DNA from: Arthrobacter sp. U41 | GTDB taxonomy: Bacteria; Actinomycetota; Actinomycetes; Actinomycetales; Micrococcaceae | Length of the DNA: 64,000 nt | Assembly: GCF_001750145.1 (NCBI RefSeq) | Contig: NZ_CP015732.1 | Coordinates: 682,001-746,000 of the forward strand | Reading direction: 5' to 3' | In this document: positions 53,665 through 63,119 of the stretch, one piece after another | How the letters are laid out: each line of letters starts with the position of its first letter | Numbering within the stretch: position 1 is the stretch's first letter | Notes under the pieces: generated by a model | Database searches by the model: none | Told to the model about the DNA's origin: nothing | What the model saw: only the letters and a program-made list of their open reading frames with translations | Translations under genes and position numbers: made by a program

Positions 53665-54780
53665 GTGTTCGTCCTGCGCCACCGCGCCTCGCTCTTCACC
53701 CTCCCCTGCTCGCTGGCCCTGTTGACAGCCGTCCTGCTGACCCTTGGTGCACCGCCAGCTTCCGCCCACGTGCGGGAAAGTCCGGGTTACTCGACGGTCC
53801 GCGGCGAGGGCGCGCAGGTGGTCTACACCCTCAGCCTGGAGTATGAGCTGCTGGCCCGGGCCGTGGACCTGGGCCCGGAGGCGGCCGCCGCCGCAGACGA
53901 CTCCGCCCGGCGGGGGGCGCTGCAGAACGCCCGCCCGGCCCTGCAGACGTATCTGGCTGAGCGGCTCACCGTCTCCCTCGATAACGCCCGCTGCGCGCCG
54001 GAGCTCGCCGGCACCTCCACGGAAGAGCACGATGGCGCGCCCTTTGCCCGCCTGGACCTTCGCTACAGCTGCCCCGGTGAGAACGGCGAGTACCGCATTC
54101 GCTACGACGTCTTCTCCCCTAGGGACGCCGTCGTCGATGGGCACACCAACATCGTCGACTACAGCCTCAGTGGCGCCCAGGGACGCGAGATGTTGGATGC
54201 TGGCCACCGGGAATTCGTGGCGGGCAGCTCTTCCCCGGCCGCGGCCGTCGGCCGCTTCGGCGCCATGGGAGTGGAGCACCTGCTCACAGGCATGGACCAT
54301 GTCCTCTTCGTCGTCGCCCTCCTGCTGGGGGCGGCACGGCCGCGGCAGCTTGTGGCGGTACTGTCCATGTTCACCCTCGCGCACAGCCTCACCCTGGGAG
54401 CGGCGCTACTGGGCCTGGTCCACGTCCCCGCCGAGATCGTGGAGCCCCTCATCGCGCTCTCCATCGTCTTCGTGGCGGTGGAAAACCTGCTCGGCGCCCG
54501 CGGCCGTATGCCCGTGACCTTTCTGTTCGGCCTGGTCCATGGCCTCGGCTTCGCCGGGAGCCTGCAGGTCGACGGCCGGGTGGACTGGTCCATGCTGCTT
54601 TCCCTGTTCAGCTTCAACCTCGGCATCGAAGTCGCCCAGCTGTTGCTGGTGCTCGTCGGCTTCCCCCTGATCCTGCTCGTGCGCCGGACCCGCTTCGCGG
54701 TTCCGGCGGTACGCGGGGCGACCACCACGGTCGCAGTCATAGGCTTCTTCTGGTTCGTCGAAAGGTTCTTTTCCGGATGA
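53665..54780 (+). CDS. HupE/UreJ family membrane protein
   Basis: A 371-residue protein: signal peptide, an extracytoplasmic domain of about 150 residues starting AHVRESPGYSTV, then 6-7 helices with the HupE/UreJ metal motifs GVEHLLTGMDHVLFVVALLL, FTLAHSLTLG and FGLVHGLGFAGSL. HupE-type proteins are nickel/cobalt or other divalent-metal permeases. GTG 53665 is used. The stop overlaps the next start (ATGA at 54777-54780), so it is translationally coupled to the secreted phosphoesterase. Confidence 0.85.
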   Translation: MFVLRHRASLFTLPCSLALLTAVLLTLGAPPASAHVRESPGYSTVRGEGAQVVYTLSLEYELLARAVDLGPEAAAAADDSARRGALQNARPALQTYLAERLTVSLDNARCAPELAGTSTEEHDGAPFARLDLRYSCPGENGEYRIRYDVFSPRDAVVDGHTNIVDYSLSGAQGREMLDAGHREFVAGSSSPAAAVGRFGAMGVEHLLTGMDHVLFVVALLLGAARPRQLVAVLSMFTLAHSLTLGAALLGLVHVPAEIVEPLIALSIVFVAVENLLGARGRMPVTFLFGLVHGLGFAGSLQVDGRVDWSMLLSLFSFNLGIEVAQLLLVLVGFPLILLVRRTRFAVPAVRGATTTVAVIGFFWFVERFFSG

Positions 54781-57365
54781 AAATTCAATCTACTTCTCAC
54801 CCAAAGCGGCTCCGGCTGGCGCTCTACTCCGGCACCGCCGCCCTGTCCGCGCTCGTCATCGCCGCGCCCCTGACCGCGGCGGTCGCCGAGACCGTCAGCC
54901 CACCACCCAGCGCCACCATCTCGGGCCAGGTCTTCGAGGACCGCAACGGCAACGAGGCGCGCGACGCGGGCGAGCCGGCCCTGGCGGACGTCAGCGTCTC
55001 GGACGGCAACAGCGTGGCTGTTACAGACGCGGACGGCCGTTATAGCCTCACCATCTCAACCGAGCGCCGCGGCACGGATCTAGTGTTCGTTACCCAGCCC
55101 ACGGGCTATTCCGTGGGCTTGGACGAGTTTAAATCTCCCAAGTTCTACCGCAACGTCGGCGCCCTCGCCGCCGGCGATGCCAAGACCGCTGACTTCGCCC
55201 TGCTCAAGGACACCAAGTCCGCTGGCGGCAACTTCACCTTCGGAAACGTTGCGGATCCGCACGTGAACGCCCAGCTGCCGGACCAGATCGCCGAGATCAA
55301 CTCCACCCAGCAGGACCTGGCCTTCATCCAAGTCAGCGGTGACCTGACCAACAACGCCACAGACACCCAGTTCAACACCTACAAGGCCGGCACGGCTAAG
55401 TCCAAGGTGCCGGTCTGGCCGGCCGTGGGCAACCACGAGTACTCCGCCGGAACGGACTACTCCGCCCGAATCAACAACTACCGTAACCACGTCGGCCCCG
55501 AATGGTACTCCTTCGACTACGGCGACCGTCACTTCCTCGTGCTCGAAAACAACGGCGCGGCCCCGTTTGAGGAACAGCTCGCCTGGGCCAAACAGGACCT
55601 AAAGCGCAACGTCAAGGACGGCAAGCACCTGGTGGTGCTCACCCACCAGCCGATGAATGTCCCATTCGGCTCCAAGGAGGTCTACGACCAGTACGGCTCG
55701 CTGCTGGAGCAGTACAAGGCCGAACTGATCCTTGTGGGTCATGAGCACTCCAACGACGTCGAACCGAACAGCGCTTTCGCTGGCACGGCCAAGCACGTCC
55801 AGACCACGTCGAGCTCCTACACAATCGACAACGCTCCGCGCGGCTTCCGCTACGTGCACATGACGGACGAGTCCTTCGACAACCCCTTCCGCATGTATTC
55901 GGCCGAGAAGGAGCTCACCATCACCAGCCCGGCCGACGGCGCCCCCGTTCCGCTCGCCGGCTTCCCCGGCATTCAGGCCGATGCCTACGACACCACCGAC
56001 GCCCCTGTGAAGGGCCAGTTCAGGGTCGACGGCGGAAATTGGCGCCCGCTGCAGCACACCGGCGAGTTCACCTGGTTCTCTGAACTGCCGGCGGACTTGC
56101 GCCGGCTGGGCCAGCACACCGTCGACGTGCAGATCTTCGACGCCACCGGCGCCTCCTGGACCAAGACCTCCACCTTCACCCTCACCGACGAGAAGCCCCT
56201 GACGCCGGTGCCCGGAGCCGACTGGGCCCAGCACCACGGCGACGCCGCCCACACTGGCGCGGCGGCCGACGTCGTCGGCTCCGGCCAGCGCCTGGCCTGG
56301 TCCTACCGCACAGCCGGCAGCTTCCTGACCGGTTCCCCCGTGATCGTTGACGGTGTCATCTACGCCGGCACCCGCGACGAGAACGGCGACGGCAACAGCG
56401 AGGTCCACGCCGTGGAACAGTCCACAGGCAAAAAGCTGTGGAGCTACAAGGTACCGTCCTCCGTGCACGGCAGCATCGCAGTCGCTGAGGGTACGGTGTA
56501 CGTTCCCACGCTGCGCGGCACGCTCTTCGCCGTCGATACGGCCACCGGCCAGCTGAAGTGGCAGCACGATCCCGAGCCCGCCCCGGCAGGCTTCAACCAG
56601 CGCACCTACGGCTACTACGGCGTCACCGTCGCCGACGGCAAGGTCCTGTACCCGTACCAGACCCGCCACGGCGAGGCCAAGACCGGCCTCCTGCTCGCCC
56701 TGGATACCAAGACCGGCCAGCGCGTCTGGGCCTCGGCAATGAGCGGGTCAACCATGAGCGACGGCACCCCTGCCGTGGCAGACGGCAGAGTCTATGTTGG
56801 CAGCCAGACTGCGGACCGCGTCCTGGCTTACGACCTGAAGACCGGCGCCAGGCTCTGGCAGTCCGGGGCCGAGCTCGGCGGCTGGCAGGACGGCATCCCG
56901 GCGGCCGCTAACGGCAAGGTCTTCATCGGCTCCAACAACGGCATTATCGCCCGCGACGGAGCGACGGGCGCGACCCTGTGGACCTACCGCAGCCCGAACC
57001 CGTCGCTGATAAACGGCGGTGCCACCCCGGCCGCTCCGACCATCCGCGGCAATGTGGTCTACATGGGCTTCCCCAGCGGCGAGGTCGCGGCGCTGGACGC
57101 CACGACGGGCTCGGTGCTCTGGACGAAGCTGCTCCCGGGCAATCTGGACCGCGGCGGCGTACACACCTCCCCAGCGGTGTCCGGAGACTCGCTGTTCGTC
57201 GGCTCCAACAACGGCAGTTTCTACTCCCTCGATGCCAACACGGGCCAGGTCACCTGGGAGTACGGCATCGGCGCGTGGGTTTCGGCCGGGCCGGCCGTGA
57301 GCGGGAACACGGTCGTTGCCGGCTCTTTCGACGGGAACCTGTATGCGTTCACCTCGACCAAGTGA
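54777..57365 (+). CDS. Secreted metallophosphoesterase with PQQ-like beta-propeller
   Basis: An 862-residue exported protein with signal peptide (to about residue 37), then an SdrD-like/carboxypeptidase-regulatory Ig fold (VFEDRNGNEARDAGEPALAD). A calcineurin-like phosphoesterase domain at about 150-370 carries metal motifs NVADPH, QVSGDLTNN, VGNHEYS, VLTHQPMN and VGHEHSND. A linker Ig-like domain follows, then a PQQ-type propeller from about 480 with repeated AxDxxTGxxxW units. It probably hydrolyses an extracellular phosphoester and needs two metal ions, which the coupled HupE protein might influence. Confidence 0.9.
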   Translation: MKIQSTSHPKRLRLALYSGTAALSALVIAAPLTAAVAETVSPPPSATISGQVFEDRNGNEARDAGEPALADVSVSDGNSVAVTDADGRYSLTISTERRGTDLVFVTQPTGYSVGLDEFKSPKFYRNVGALAAGDAKTADFALLKDTKSAGGNFTFGNVADPHVNAQLPDQIAEINSTQQDLAFIQVSGDLTNNATDTQFNTYKAGTAKSKVPVWPAVGNHEYSAGTDYSARINNYRNHVGPEWYSFDYGDRHFLVLENNGAAPFEEQLAWAKQDLKRNVKDGKHLVVLTHQPMNVPFGSKEVYDQYGSLLEQYKAELILVGHEHSNDVEPNSAFAGTAKHVQTTSSSYTIDNAPRGFRYVHMTDESFDNPFRMYSAEKELTITSPADGAPVPLAGFPGIQADAYDTTDAPVKGQFRVDGGNWRPLQHTGEFTWFSELPADLRRLGQHTVDVQIFDATGASWTKTSTFTLTDEKPLTPVPGADWAQHHGDAAHTGAAADVVGSGQRLAWSYRTAGSFLTGSPVIVDGVIYAGTRDENGDGNSEVHAVEQSTGKKLWSYKVPSSVHGSIAVAEGTVYVPTLRGTLFAVDTATGQLKWQHDPEPAPAGFNQRTYGYYGVTVADGKVLYPYQTRHGEAKTGLLLALDTKTGQRVWASAMSGSTMSDGTPAVADGRVYVGSQTADRVLAYDLKTGARLWQSGAELGGWQDGIPAAANGKVFIGSNNGIIARDGATGATLWTYRSPNPSLINGGATPAAPTIRGNVVYMGFPSGEVAALDATTGSVLWTKLLPGNLDRGGVHTSPAVSGDSLFVGSNNGSFYSLDANTGQVTWEYGIGAWVSAGPAVSGNTVVAGSFDGNLYAFTSTK

Positions 57366-57410
57366 CCTGAGGTTGGACGGTATGCGGTAGGTAACTGCCG
57401 CTCCGACAAC

Positions 57411-57444
57411 GGCGGGGGACGGCTCCGATGGGCCATCCCCCGCC
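57411..57444. terminator. Hairpin terminator after the phosphoesterase gene
   Basis: GGCGGGGGA (57411-57419) pairs with TCCCCCGCC (57436-57444) across a 16-nt loop, 46 bp past the stop. It resembles the palindrome family only loosely and is best read as a terminator. Confidence 0.7.
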
Positions 57445-58234
57445 GCTATGCCTTAACGCTCCGTCTGTCGAGAGGGACCTCCGCTAGCCTGAGGCCGCCC
57501 AATCGGGGCAGCCTTTTGACAGGCATTGTTCTCCCTAAGAGGGCTGATCCAGCGCCCGGTCAGAAATCCCGGCGGATCGTCCAAGGCCGTAGGAAGGATC
57601 GCCTCAGAAGCTGCCTTTGCCCTGCAGCCGGCGACATGTTGGGCGCCGCGTCTCAGCGGTTGCGAATTTCTTCCAACGCCAAACCCAGCACGAGCACGTC
57701 GGATTCTGAGAGCGTATGCAGAGCATGGATGAACGCTTCGATGTCCAAAGCGTCGACGTCACGTCCGTATGACGAGAACCTGATCCAGATGTCTCACAGG
57801 GTGAAGTCGCCACCTTCCAATCCGGATGCGCGGAAACCTGGTGGCAGCGCAGATGGTGGGGCTGATGCTGATGCGGTACGTAATCCGGCTCGATCGCCTC
57901 GCTTGGACGTCCCAAGACGATGTGGTGCGTCTCGTCGCGCCGAACGTCCAGCACTATCTCACGGGCGACCCTACCTAGCGCTTACATCGCATCCAGGGTC
58001 GTTGCGGCCGGGACGTCGACGCTTTGATGCCTTTGCCCCCTGAAAGGAGCGCGACGGCCGGGCGAAGTTTGCCGCGGTGGTCCGCGCGACGGGCACGATT
58101 GGACGGTACGCCCCGGCCTTTGCTGCATGACAGCCGGACAGGGCCACCTCATCGGCAGACCATCGATCCATCCCAAGGACAGGGCGGCCTGGTTCGAGGC
58201 CTCATGCCGGGGCCGGTCCGTTTGCAGTGCTGCC
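57445..58234. other. Intergenic region with probable gene debris (790 bp)
   Basis: No intact gene. On the minus strand, about 57655-57810 reads DIWIRFSSYGRDVDALDIEA, then FIHALHTLSESDVLVLG and ALEEIRNR to a stop. It has an in-frame stop just upstream and no start, and looks like the tail of a small acidic actinobacterial protein that has decayed. The remainder shows nothing recognisable. Confidence 0.45.
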
Positions 58235-59338
58235 TTACGCGGGAAGCTCCAGTTCCCAGTCCTTGACATCCGCTACCGGAGCGAAGATGCTGGCGTCGAG
58301 CTCGTCAAAGGGCAGGTTATTCCGTACGCGGTGCGGCCAGTTCCGATTAGCCAGGGCCCCCTTGCCCAGGGCGACAACGTCCGCACTGCCGTCGCGCAAC
58401 ATGGACACGGCCGTTTCCGGGTCGTCAAGGTTGCCATTGGCTATCACGGTTAACCCCGAGTGTTGTTTGGCCAGGGCAGCCAACGACTCAGGCCCGTCCG
58501 CGAATGCCGGGGCCGCGGCCCGGTATTCGGTGGTGTGGATAAAATCAATTCCCGTTGCCCCCAGGGTTTCAAAGATGATCCGGGCTTCCTCAGCGCCCCC
58601 GCTCCACCGGTGTTCGTTGTCGCTCACCTTGGACTGGGAAATACGGATTCCCACGGTCATGTCCGGGCCTACTGCCGCGCGTACGGCGCGGCAGATCTCG
58701 GCGGCGAAACGCACCCTGTTATCGGGCGTGCCCCCGTAGTTGTCAGTCCTGTGGTTCAGGTAGTCCGTGAGGAACTGATCAAGGAGATACCCGTTGGCGC
58801 CGTGGATTTCGACGCCGTCGAATCCGGCCTGCTTGGCATGAAGCGCCGCCGTGACGAAACCGTCCCGGACCTCGTCCATCTGCGCCGCGGTGATCTCTCC
58901 CGGGACAGGGTAGGGGCCTTTTCCGCGGTAGAAGGTTAGCTGTTCGCCCTTGGGTGCAACAGCTGACGGACCCACGGAGGAGTCAACGTACCGGTTCCCC
59001 TGGGACTGTGCCCCTGCATGCATGAGCTGGGCGAATATGCGGGCACCGGCCAAGTGGACAGCCTCCACGACCTTTGCCCAGGACTGTGCTTGTTCCTTGG
59101 TGGCTATGCCGGGCTGGAACAGATAGCCCTGGCTGTACGCGGTGTCAGGGTAGATACCCTCGGTGATCAGCAGCCCGAAGTCACCGCGAGCATACGCCTG
59201 ATAGTACGAGACCATTCTCTCGGTCGCGTGACCGTCCTCGGTGGCACTGATGCGTGTCATGGGAGCCAGGGCAACACGGTTGGACAGCCCGGTTGGGCCG
59301 ATCTGCATAGGGGACCAGAGCGGTGCGAAATTCGGCAC
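58235..59338 (-). CDS. NADH:flavin oxidoreductase (Old Yellow Enzyme family)
   Basis: A 367-residue FMN TIM barrel: NRVALAPMTRISATEDGHAT, FAQLMHAGAQSQGN, GVEIHGANGYLLDQFLTDYL with the substrate-binding His/Asn pair, and VALGKGALANRNWP at the phosphate end. It reduces activated C=C bonds of enones or similar electrophiles. An upstream ATG at 59353 exists, but it contains the AAGGAG that lies 6 nt before GTG 59338, so GTG is the likely start. Confidence 0.92.
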   Translation of the reverse strand: MPNFAPLWSPMQIGPTGLSNRVALAPMTRISATEDGHATERMVSYYQAYARGDFGLLITEGIYPDTAYSQGYLFQPGIATKEQAQSWAKVVEAVHLAGARIFAQLMHAGAQSQGNRYVDSSVGPSAVAPKGEQLTFYRGKGPYPVPGEITAAQMDEVRDGFVTAALHAKQAGFDGVEIHGANGYLLDQFLTDYLNHRTDNYGGTPDNRVRFAAEICRAVRAAVGPDMTVGIRISQSKVSDNEHRWSGGAEEARIIFETLGATGIDFIHTTEYRAAAPAFADGPESLAALAKQHSGLTVIANGNLDDPETAVSMLRDGSADVVALGKGALANRNWPHRVRNNLPFDELDASIFAPVADVKDWELELPA

Positions 59339-59556
59339 GAATATCTCCTTCATTTTTTGGGGATTTCTAATGAAAGGGAGGCCGCCATCGCAGTGAAGGG
59401 GGCTCCGTAAGAGCGAAAACGACGGGGCACAGGCCTGTTTTTCAGCGCGATCGGCCAGTCCGCCGGCAAGTCCCAGCCCCGCTAGCTAGAAACTGTTCCA
59501 CCGGAGTGGTTCCGGTTGCCTTGGCGGCCGGGCTTGTTGTTTGTCGCGGACTCACT

Positions 59557-59775
59557 TCACCATTCCTGGCGTTCTCGGGTCAGGCCGAAGGGCACGGTCT
59601 CGCTGAGCTCGACGGTGAAGCAATTGGGTCCGTGGCGTGTGACGAGAATTCCTCGGCATCGTTCGCGCATTGCGCGCTCCCGTGCGGCAGTCACCGCTTC
59701 GTCGAGCTCGCGGTCCATGCTGGCACGGTCCGTGGCCGTCACCGTTAGCGTCAGGTCGGGTGTGGTGGTTCTCAC
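59557..59775 (-). CDS. Small conserved protein (72 aa), paralogue of the gene at 7647
   Basis: A soluble 72-residue protein; GTG 59775 has AAGGAGA 6 nt upstream. Its central DRASMDRELDEAVTAARERA and terminal GILVTRHGPNCFTVELS match the 67-residue product encoded at 7647-7850. A PFGLTREREW-like tail is unique to this copy. It lies 68 bp downstream of the zinc-knuckle gene on the same strand, possibly co-transcribed. Function unknown. Confidence 0.8.
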   Translation of the reverse strand: MRTTTPDLTLTVTATDRASMDRELDEAVTAARERAMRERCRGILVTRHGPNCFTVELSETVPFGLTRERQEW

Positions 59776-59843
59776 GTGGCTCTCCTTCTGATTCTCTGTA
59801 GATTGTGGGCCCGCCACCGGCGCCGAGGATAATTTGCCGGCGT

Positions 59844-60203
59844 TTATACGGCGGCCCTTGCTGTAAGTCCGCTGCCCACTTGGGCGGTGCGCGCCGGCAG
59901 GCCCTCGTTGTCCGGGTCATCCGCATAGGCCTGTTGGTGCTTGAGCAGACGGCTCAGGAGGGATGGATCCGTGAAGACACTGATGACGGCGGCCCACACC
60001 TCTTCGACGGTATGGCATATCCGTTTTGACCCTGTGGGGGCTGAAAGCAGCCAACCGTCGGACAGCGCCGTGACGTAGGGCACTCCAGGCTGTCCCTTGC
60101 TTATCGCGTTCACCGTCTGGGCCACGATCAGGTGCTGCCGGGTGGTCCGCACTACTCCAAGCACCGGGTCCGGTACGGTCGTTCTTCCACAGGCGCCGCA
60201 CAT
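59844..60203 (-). CDS. Small protein with N-terminal CGACG cysteine knuckle
   Basis: A 119-residue protein beginning MCGACGRTTVPDPVLG, a CxxC pair that could bind zinc, followed by a helical region (RQHLIVAQTVNAIS) and YVTALSDGWLLSAPTGSKRI, then an acidic tail. I recall similar proteins in Arthrobacter relatives without function. ATG 60203 has a G-rich ribosome site (GGGGGGAACC). It lies 14 bp downstream of an SDR gene on the same strand and may be the tail of that operon. Confidence 0.75.
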   Translation of the reverse strand: MCGACGRTTVPDPVLGVVRTTRQHLIVAQTVNAISKGQPGVPYVTALSDGWLLSAPTGSKRICHTVEEVWAAVISVFTDPSLLSRLLKHQQAYADDPDNEGLPARTAQVGSGLTARAAV

Positions 60204-60217
60204 GGTTCCCCCCTTTC

Positions 60218-60940
60218 TTAAGGCATCACATCGCCGGAGTTTGGGCCGAGGGTTTGTCCGACGAAGAGGTTACCTCCGGGGTCGCTGGCCAGCAGTAGTG
60301 CTGTGGGCGCCACCTCCGCGGTCGTTCCGAACCTTCCCAGTGGGAGTTCCTCCCGCTTGGCGGCTTTCCAGCTCTCGGAGATGCCGTTGACCAGCGGCGT
60401 CTCGATGGGGCCCGGGGCGATGCTGTTGACGAGCACGTTGTCTGCGGCGGTTTCCAGAGCCAGAGCCTTGGTCAGGCCTACGACCCCGGCCTTGGCGGCG
60501 CTGTAGTGGCTGAGCCCGGTGCCGCCCTTGATGGCCAACTGGGAGGCGATGTTGATGATGCGGCCCCACTTCTGCTGCCGCATCTCCCCCACCACCTCCC
60601 GGCAGCAGAGGAAGACGCCCGTCAGGTCGACGGCAATCGTTTCGTTCCACATGGCCAGGGTCATATCCTCGAGCGGTGATTCGGTCAGCAGTCCTGCGCT
60701 GTTCACGAGAATATCGATGCTCCCGAGCTGCGCACGGGCGGCGGCGAAGGCGGTCCGCACGCTGGCTTCGTCGGAGACATCGACGGCGATTGTTCCCGCC
60801 GCGCCGGACCGGTCGAGGACAGCCACTCTGTCGCCGTTGGCGGTGAAGGCTTCGGCGATGGCTTTGCCGATGCCGCTGGCTCCGCCTGTGACCACTACAG
60901 CGCGTCCCTTCGTGTGAAGGGAGGCGTCGGGGTTGTTCAT
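60218..60940 (-). CDS. SDR family oxidoreductase
   Basis: A 240-residue classical SDR: GGASGIGKAIAEAF cofactor loop, VLDRSG favouring NAD, LVNSAGL, catalytic Ser in NIASQLAIKG and YSAAKAGVVGLTKAL. The C-terminus GNLFVGQTLGPNSGDVMP lacks the usual DGG. It probably oxidises a secondary alcohol in the catabolic cluster that includes the next SDR, the MFS carrier and the deacetylase-like hydrolase. The gap to the upstream SDR is 20 bp. Confidence 0.9.
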   Translation of the reverse strand: MNNPDASLHTKGRAVVVTGGASGIGKAIAEAFTANGDRVAVLDRSGAAGTIAVDVSDEASVRTAFAAARAQLGSIDILVNSAGLLTESPLEDMTLAMWNETIAVDLTGVFLCCREVVGEMRQQKWGRIINIASQLAIKGGTGLSHYSAAKAGVVGLTKALALETAADNVLVNSIAPGPIETPLVNGISESWKAAKREELPLGRFGTTAEVAPTALLLASDPGGNLFVGQTLGPNSGDVMP

Positions 60941-60960
60941 TCTTGTCCTTCCGGGCTTTT

Positions 60961-61728
60961 TCAGGCGCGCATCTTGATGGTAAGACCGCCGTCGACGATC
61001 AGGGACTGGCCGGTGACGTAGGAGGCGTCATCTGAGGTCAGGAAGCCGATCACGCTGGCGACCTCCTCGGGCCGTCCGACCCGGCCCCAGGGGATTTCCA
61101 GCCCGGCGCGTTGCAGTCCGTCAGGACCGAGCGAGTTCACCGGGTCCAGGGACTGGGGCGTCTCGATGAGTCCGGGAATCACGGCGTTGGCGCGGATGCC
61201 GCGCGGTCCCAGCTCTGCGGCCACGCTGCGGATCAACCCGAGCACGCCGGCCTTCGCGGCCGCGTAATGGGCATGTTCCTCCCATCCGTAGACTCCTCCG
61301 GCAATGGAGGACACGGCAACCATCGCTCCGCCGCCGGTCATCCGCGCGGACCCGGCCCGCAGTGTCCGCATCACCCCGGTGAGGTCGACGTCTAGCATAT
61401 CGTCCCAGCGCTCATCGGTCATCTCGCCCAGGGGCGAGTTGCGCAGGATTCCTGCGTTGGCCACCGCGTAGTCCAGACGGCCGTACTCCGCCAGGGCGCG
61501 TTCGGCGAACGCATCGACGGACGGGGTGCTGCGGACATCCACTTCGTGGACGACTCCCTGGCCGCCTGCGTCCTTCACCAGGCGGAGGGTTTCTTCCGGG
61601 TCGTGCGGGTCCCCGGGAAAGGTGCCGATCACCGCGTGCACGCCGCGTTGGGCGTAGTGGACCGCGAGTGCCCGTCCAATGCCACTGGCAGCTCCGGTGA
61701 TCACGGCCACCTTGGTTTCCGGTGTCAT
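60961..61728 (-). CDS. SDR family oxidoreductase
   Basis: A 255-residue classical SDR: VITGAASGIGRALAVHYAQ, DVRSTPSVDAFAERAL, VANAGIL, catalytic Ser in VSSIAGGVYG and YAAAKAGVLGLIRSV, and the C-terminal YVTGQSLIVDGGLTIKMRA. It differs enough from its neighbour that the pair may catalyse successive oxidations. ATG 61728 overlaps the MFS stop (ATGA), giving translational coupling to the transporter. Confidence 0.9.
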   Translation of the reverse strand: MTPETKVAVITGAASGIGRALAVHYAQRGVHAVIGTFPGDPHDPEETLRLVKDAGGQGVVHEVDVRSTPSVDAFAERALAEYGRLDYAVANAGILRNSPLGEMTDERWDDMLDVDLTGVMRTLRAGSARMTGGGAMVAVSSIAGGVYGWEEHAHYAAAKAGVLGLIRSVAAELGPRGIRANAVIPGLIETPQSLDPVNSLGPDGLQRAGLEIPWGRVGRPEEVASVIGFLTSDDASYVTGQSLIVDGGLTIKMRA

Positions 61729-63119
61729 GCTTCGACTTCGTGCGGGTGGTCCTCGAGCAGGGCTTCTACGGGCGGCTTGGCGGCGATCATCAGGAGTCCG
61801 GAGAACAGCGTTCCGGCGGCGCCGACCCACAGGGCTGCAGTGCCGGTTCCCGCGCTGGCTGTCGCAGCTGTGAACAGTGCACCGCCGAGAATGATGCCGG
61901 GCTGGCTCATCGCGCCGATGAAGGCGGTGCCCGTGGCTCGGCAGCTGACGGGGTAGCACTCGGCCATGAAGTACTGGATTGCGGCGTAGGGTCCGACCAG
62001 GAAGAACAGTCCGGCTCCGTAGGTGACGATGATCATGAAGGGGCTCGTGGCGAAGGGGCTGAGCATGATGCTGAACGAAATGCCGGAGAGAATCCAGCCG
62101 CCGATGATGGTCCGTTTGCGGCCGATCTTGTCACCGAGCCATCCGTGGAAGACGTAGCCGAAGTAGGCCAGCATGTTGATGACGATCAGCATCCAGAAGG
62201 CGTCGGAGAGTTCCACGCCCTTGGCGTTCTTCAGGACGGAGCTGCCGAGGATGCTGAAGATCATGATGCCGAAGAAGTTGAAGATCCAGGCCAGCGAGAA
62301 GACGATCGTGTTCCGGCGCAGGTGCGGTTCCCAGATGCGCTTGAGCGGGGCCGCGGAAGAGTGTTCGACGCCGTAGGCGCGGGCCAGGGAGTGGGCTTCC
62401 TCGGTCTTGCCGCTCTTCTCAAGTTCGGTCAGCTTGTGGTGCAGCTCGAACTGAGGTGTCTCCTTGAGCTTCTTGGCAATGGCCCACACGATGATCACGG
62501 CCGGAATAGTTGCCATGAGATAGAGGGCTCGCCATCCGAGGGACGGGAGGAAGGCGAGGGCAAGGGCACTGGCGAGCAGGAAGCCCAGCGGCCAGCCGCC
62601 CTGGATGAAGGAGTAGTGGAAGCCGGGGCGCTTGCGCTTATCGGCGACTTCGGTGACCTGGTAGACCTCGTTCATGTAGGTCGCGTTGACTGCCTGCTCC
62701 GAGAAACCGAGCCCGCCGAAGGAACGCACCAGCACGACCAGGGCGTTGCTGAGGAACGGGATTCCGGTCGGGATCAGGGCCGTCAGACCGGAGACAGCGG
62801 CGGTTCCGCCGACGGTGACCATCATGCCTTTGCGGCGGCCGAGCCTGTCGATGACGGGGCCGATGCCGAAGGCGACGACAGCGGTTCCTACGGCGATCCA
62901 GGTGTTGATTGCGTAGGCTTCGGTTTCGGTCCATCCAAACTCTTCCTGCATGGCCGGCAGGAGGGTTCCGAAAAGTCCGTAGTCGAACACGGCTACGGTC
63001 CAGGCAAGCAGGGCCAGCACGGTGGCGGTGGTCGTGTGGCGCTTGGAGAATACCGGGAAGCGGCGTTTCTCGTTGGGTGCGGGTGTCGTCAGGTCGACGC
63101 CGGGCTGCTGGATGGTCAT
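61725..63119 (-). CDS. MFS transporter, metabolite:proton symporter type
   Basis: A 464-residue 12-helix carrier: VFDYGLFGTLLPAMQEEFG in helix 1 (the Asp is typical of the aromatic-acid/carboxylate symporters), PVIDRLGRRKGMM as the MFS loop, and a second loop GDKIGRKRTII between helices 8 and 9. A long central cytoplasmic loop follows helix 6. It should import the compound degraded by the neighbouring enzymes. ATG 63119 shares one base with the upstream stop (TAATG); AAAGGAAAACC precedes it. Confidence 0.9.
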   Translation of the reverse strand: MTIQQPGVDLTTPAPNEKRRFPVFSKRHTTTATVLALLAWTVAVFDYGLFGTLLPAMQEEFGWTETEAYAINTWIAVGTAVVAFGIGPVIDRLGRRKGMMVTVGGTAAVSGLTALIPTGIPFLSNALVVLVRSFGGLGFSEQAVNATYMNEVYQVTEVADKRKRPGFHYSFIQGGWPLGFLLASALALAFLPSLGWRALYLMATIPAVIIVWAIAKKLKETPQFELHHKLTELEKSGKTEEAHSLARAYGVEHSSAAPLKRIWEPHLRRNTIVFSLAWIFNFFGIMIFSILGSSVLKNAKGVELSDAFWMLIVINMLAYFGYVFHGWLGDKIGRKRTIIGGWILSGISFSIMLSPFATSPFMIIVTYGAGLFFLVGPYAAIQYFMAECYPVSCRATGTAFIGAMSQPGIILGGALFTAATASAGTGTAALWVGAAGTLFSGLLMIAAKPPVEALLEDHPHEVEA

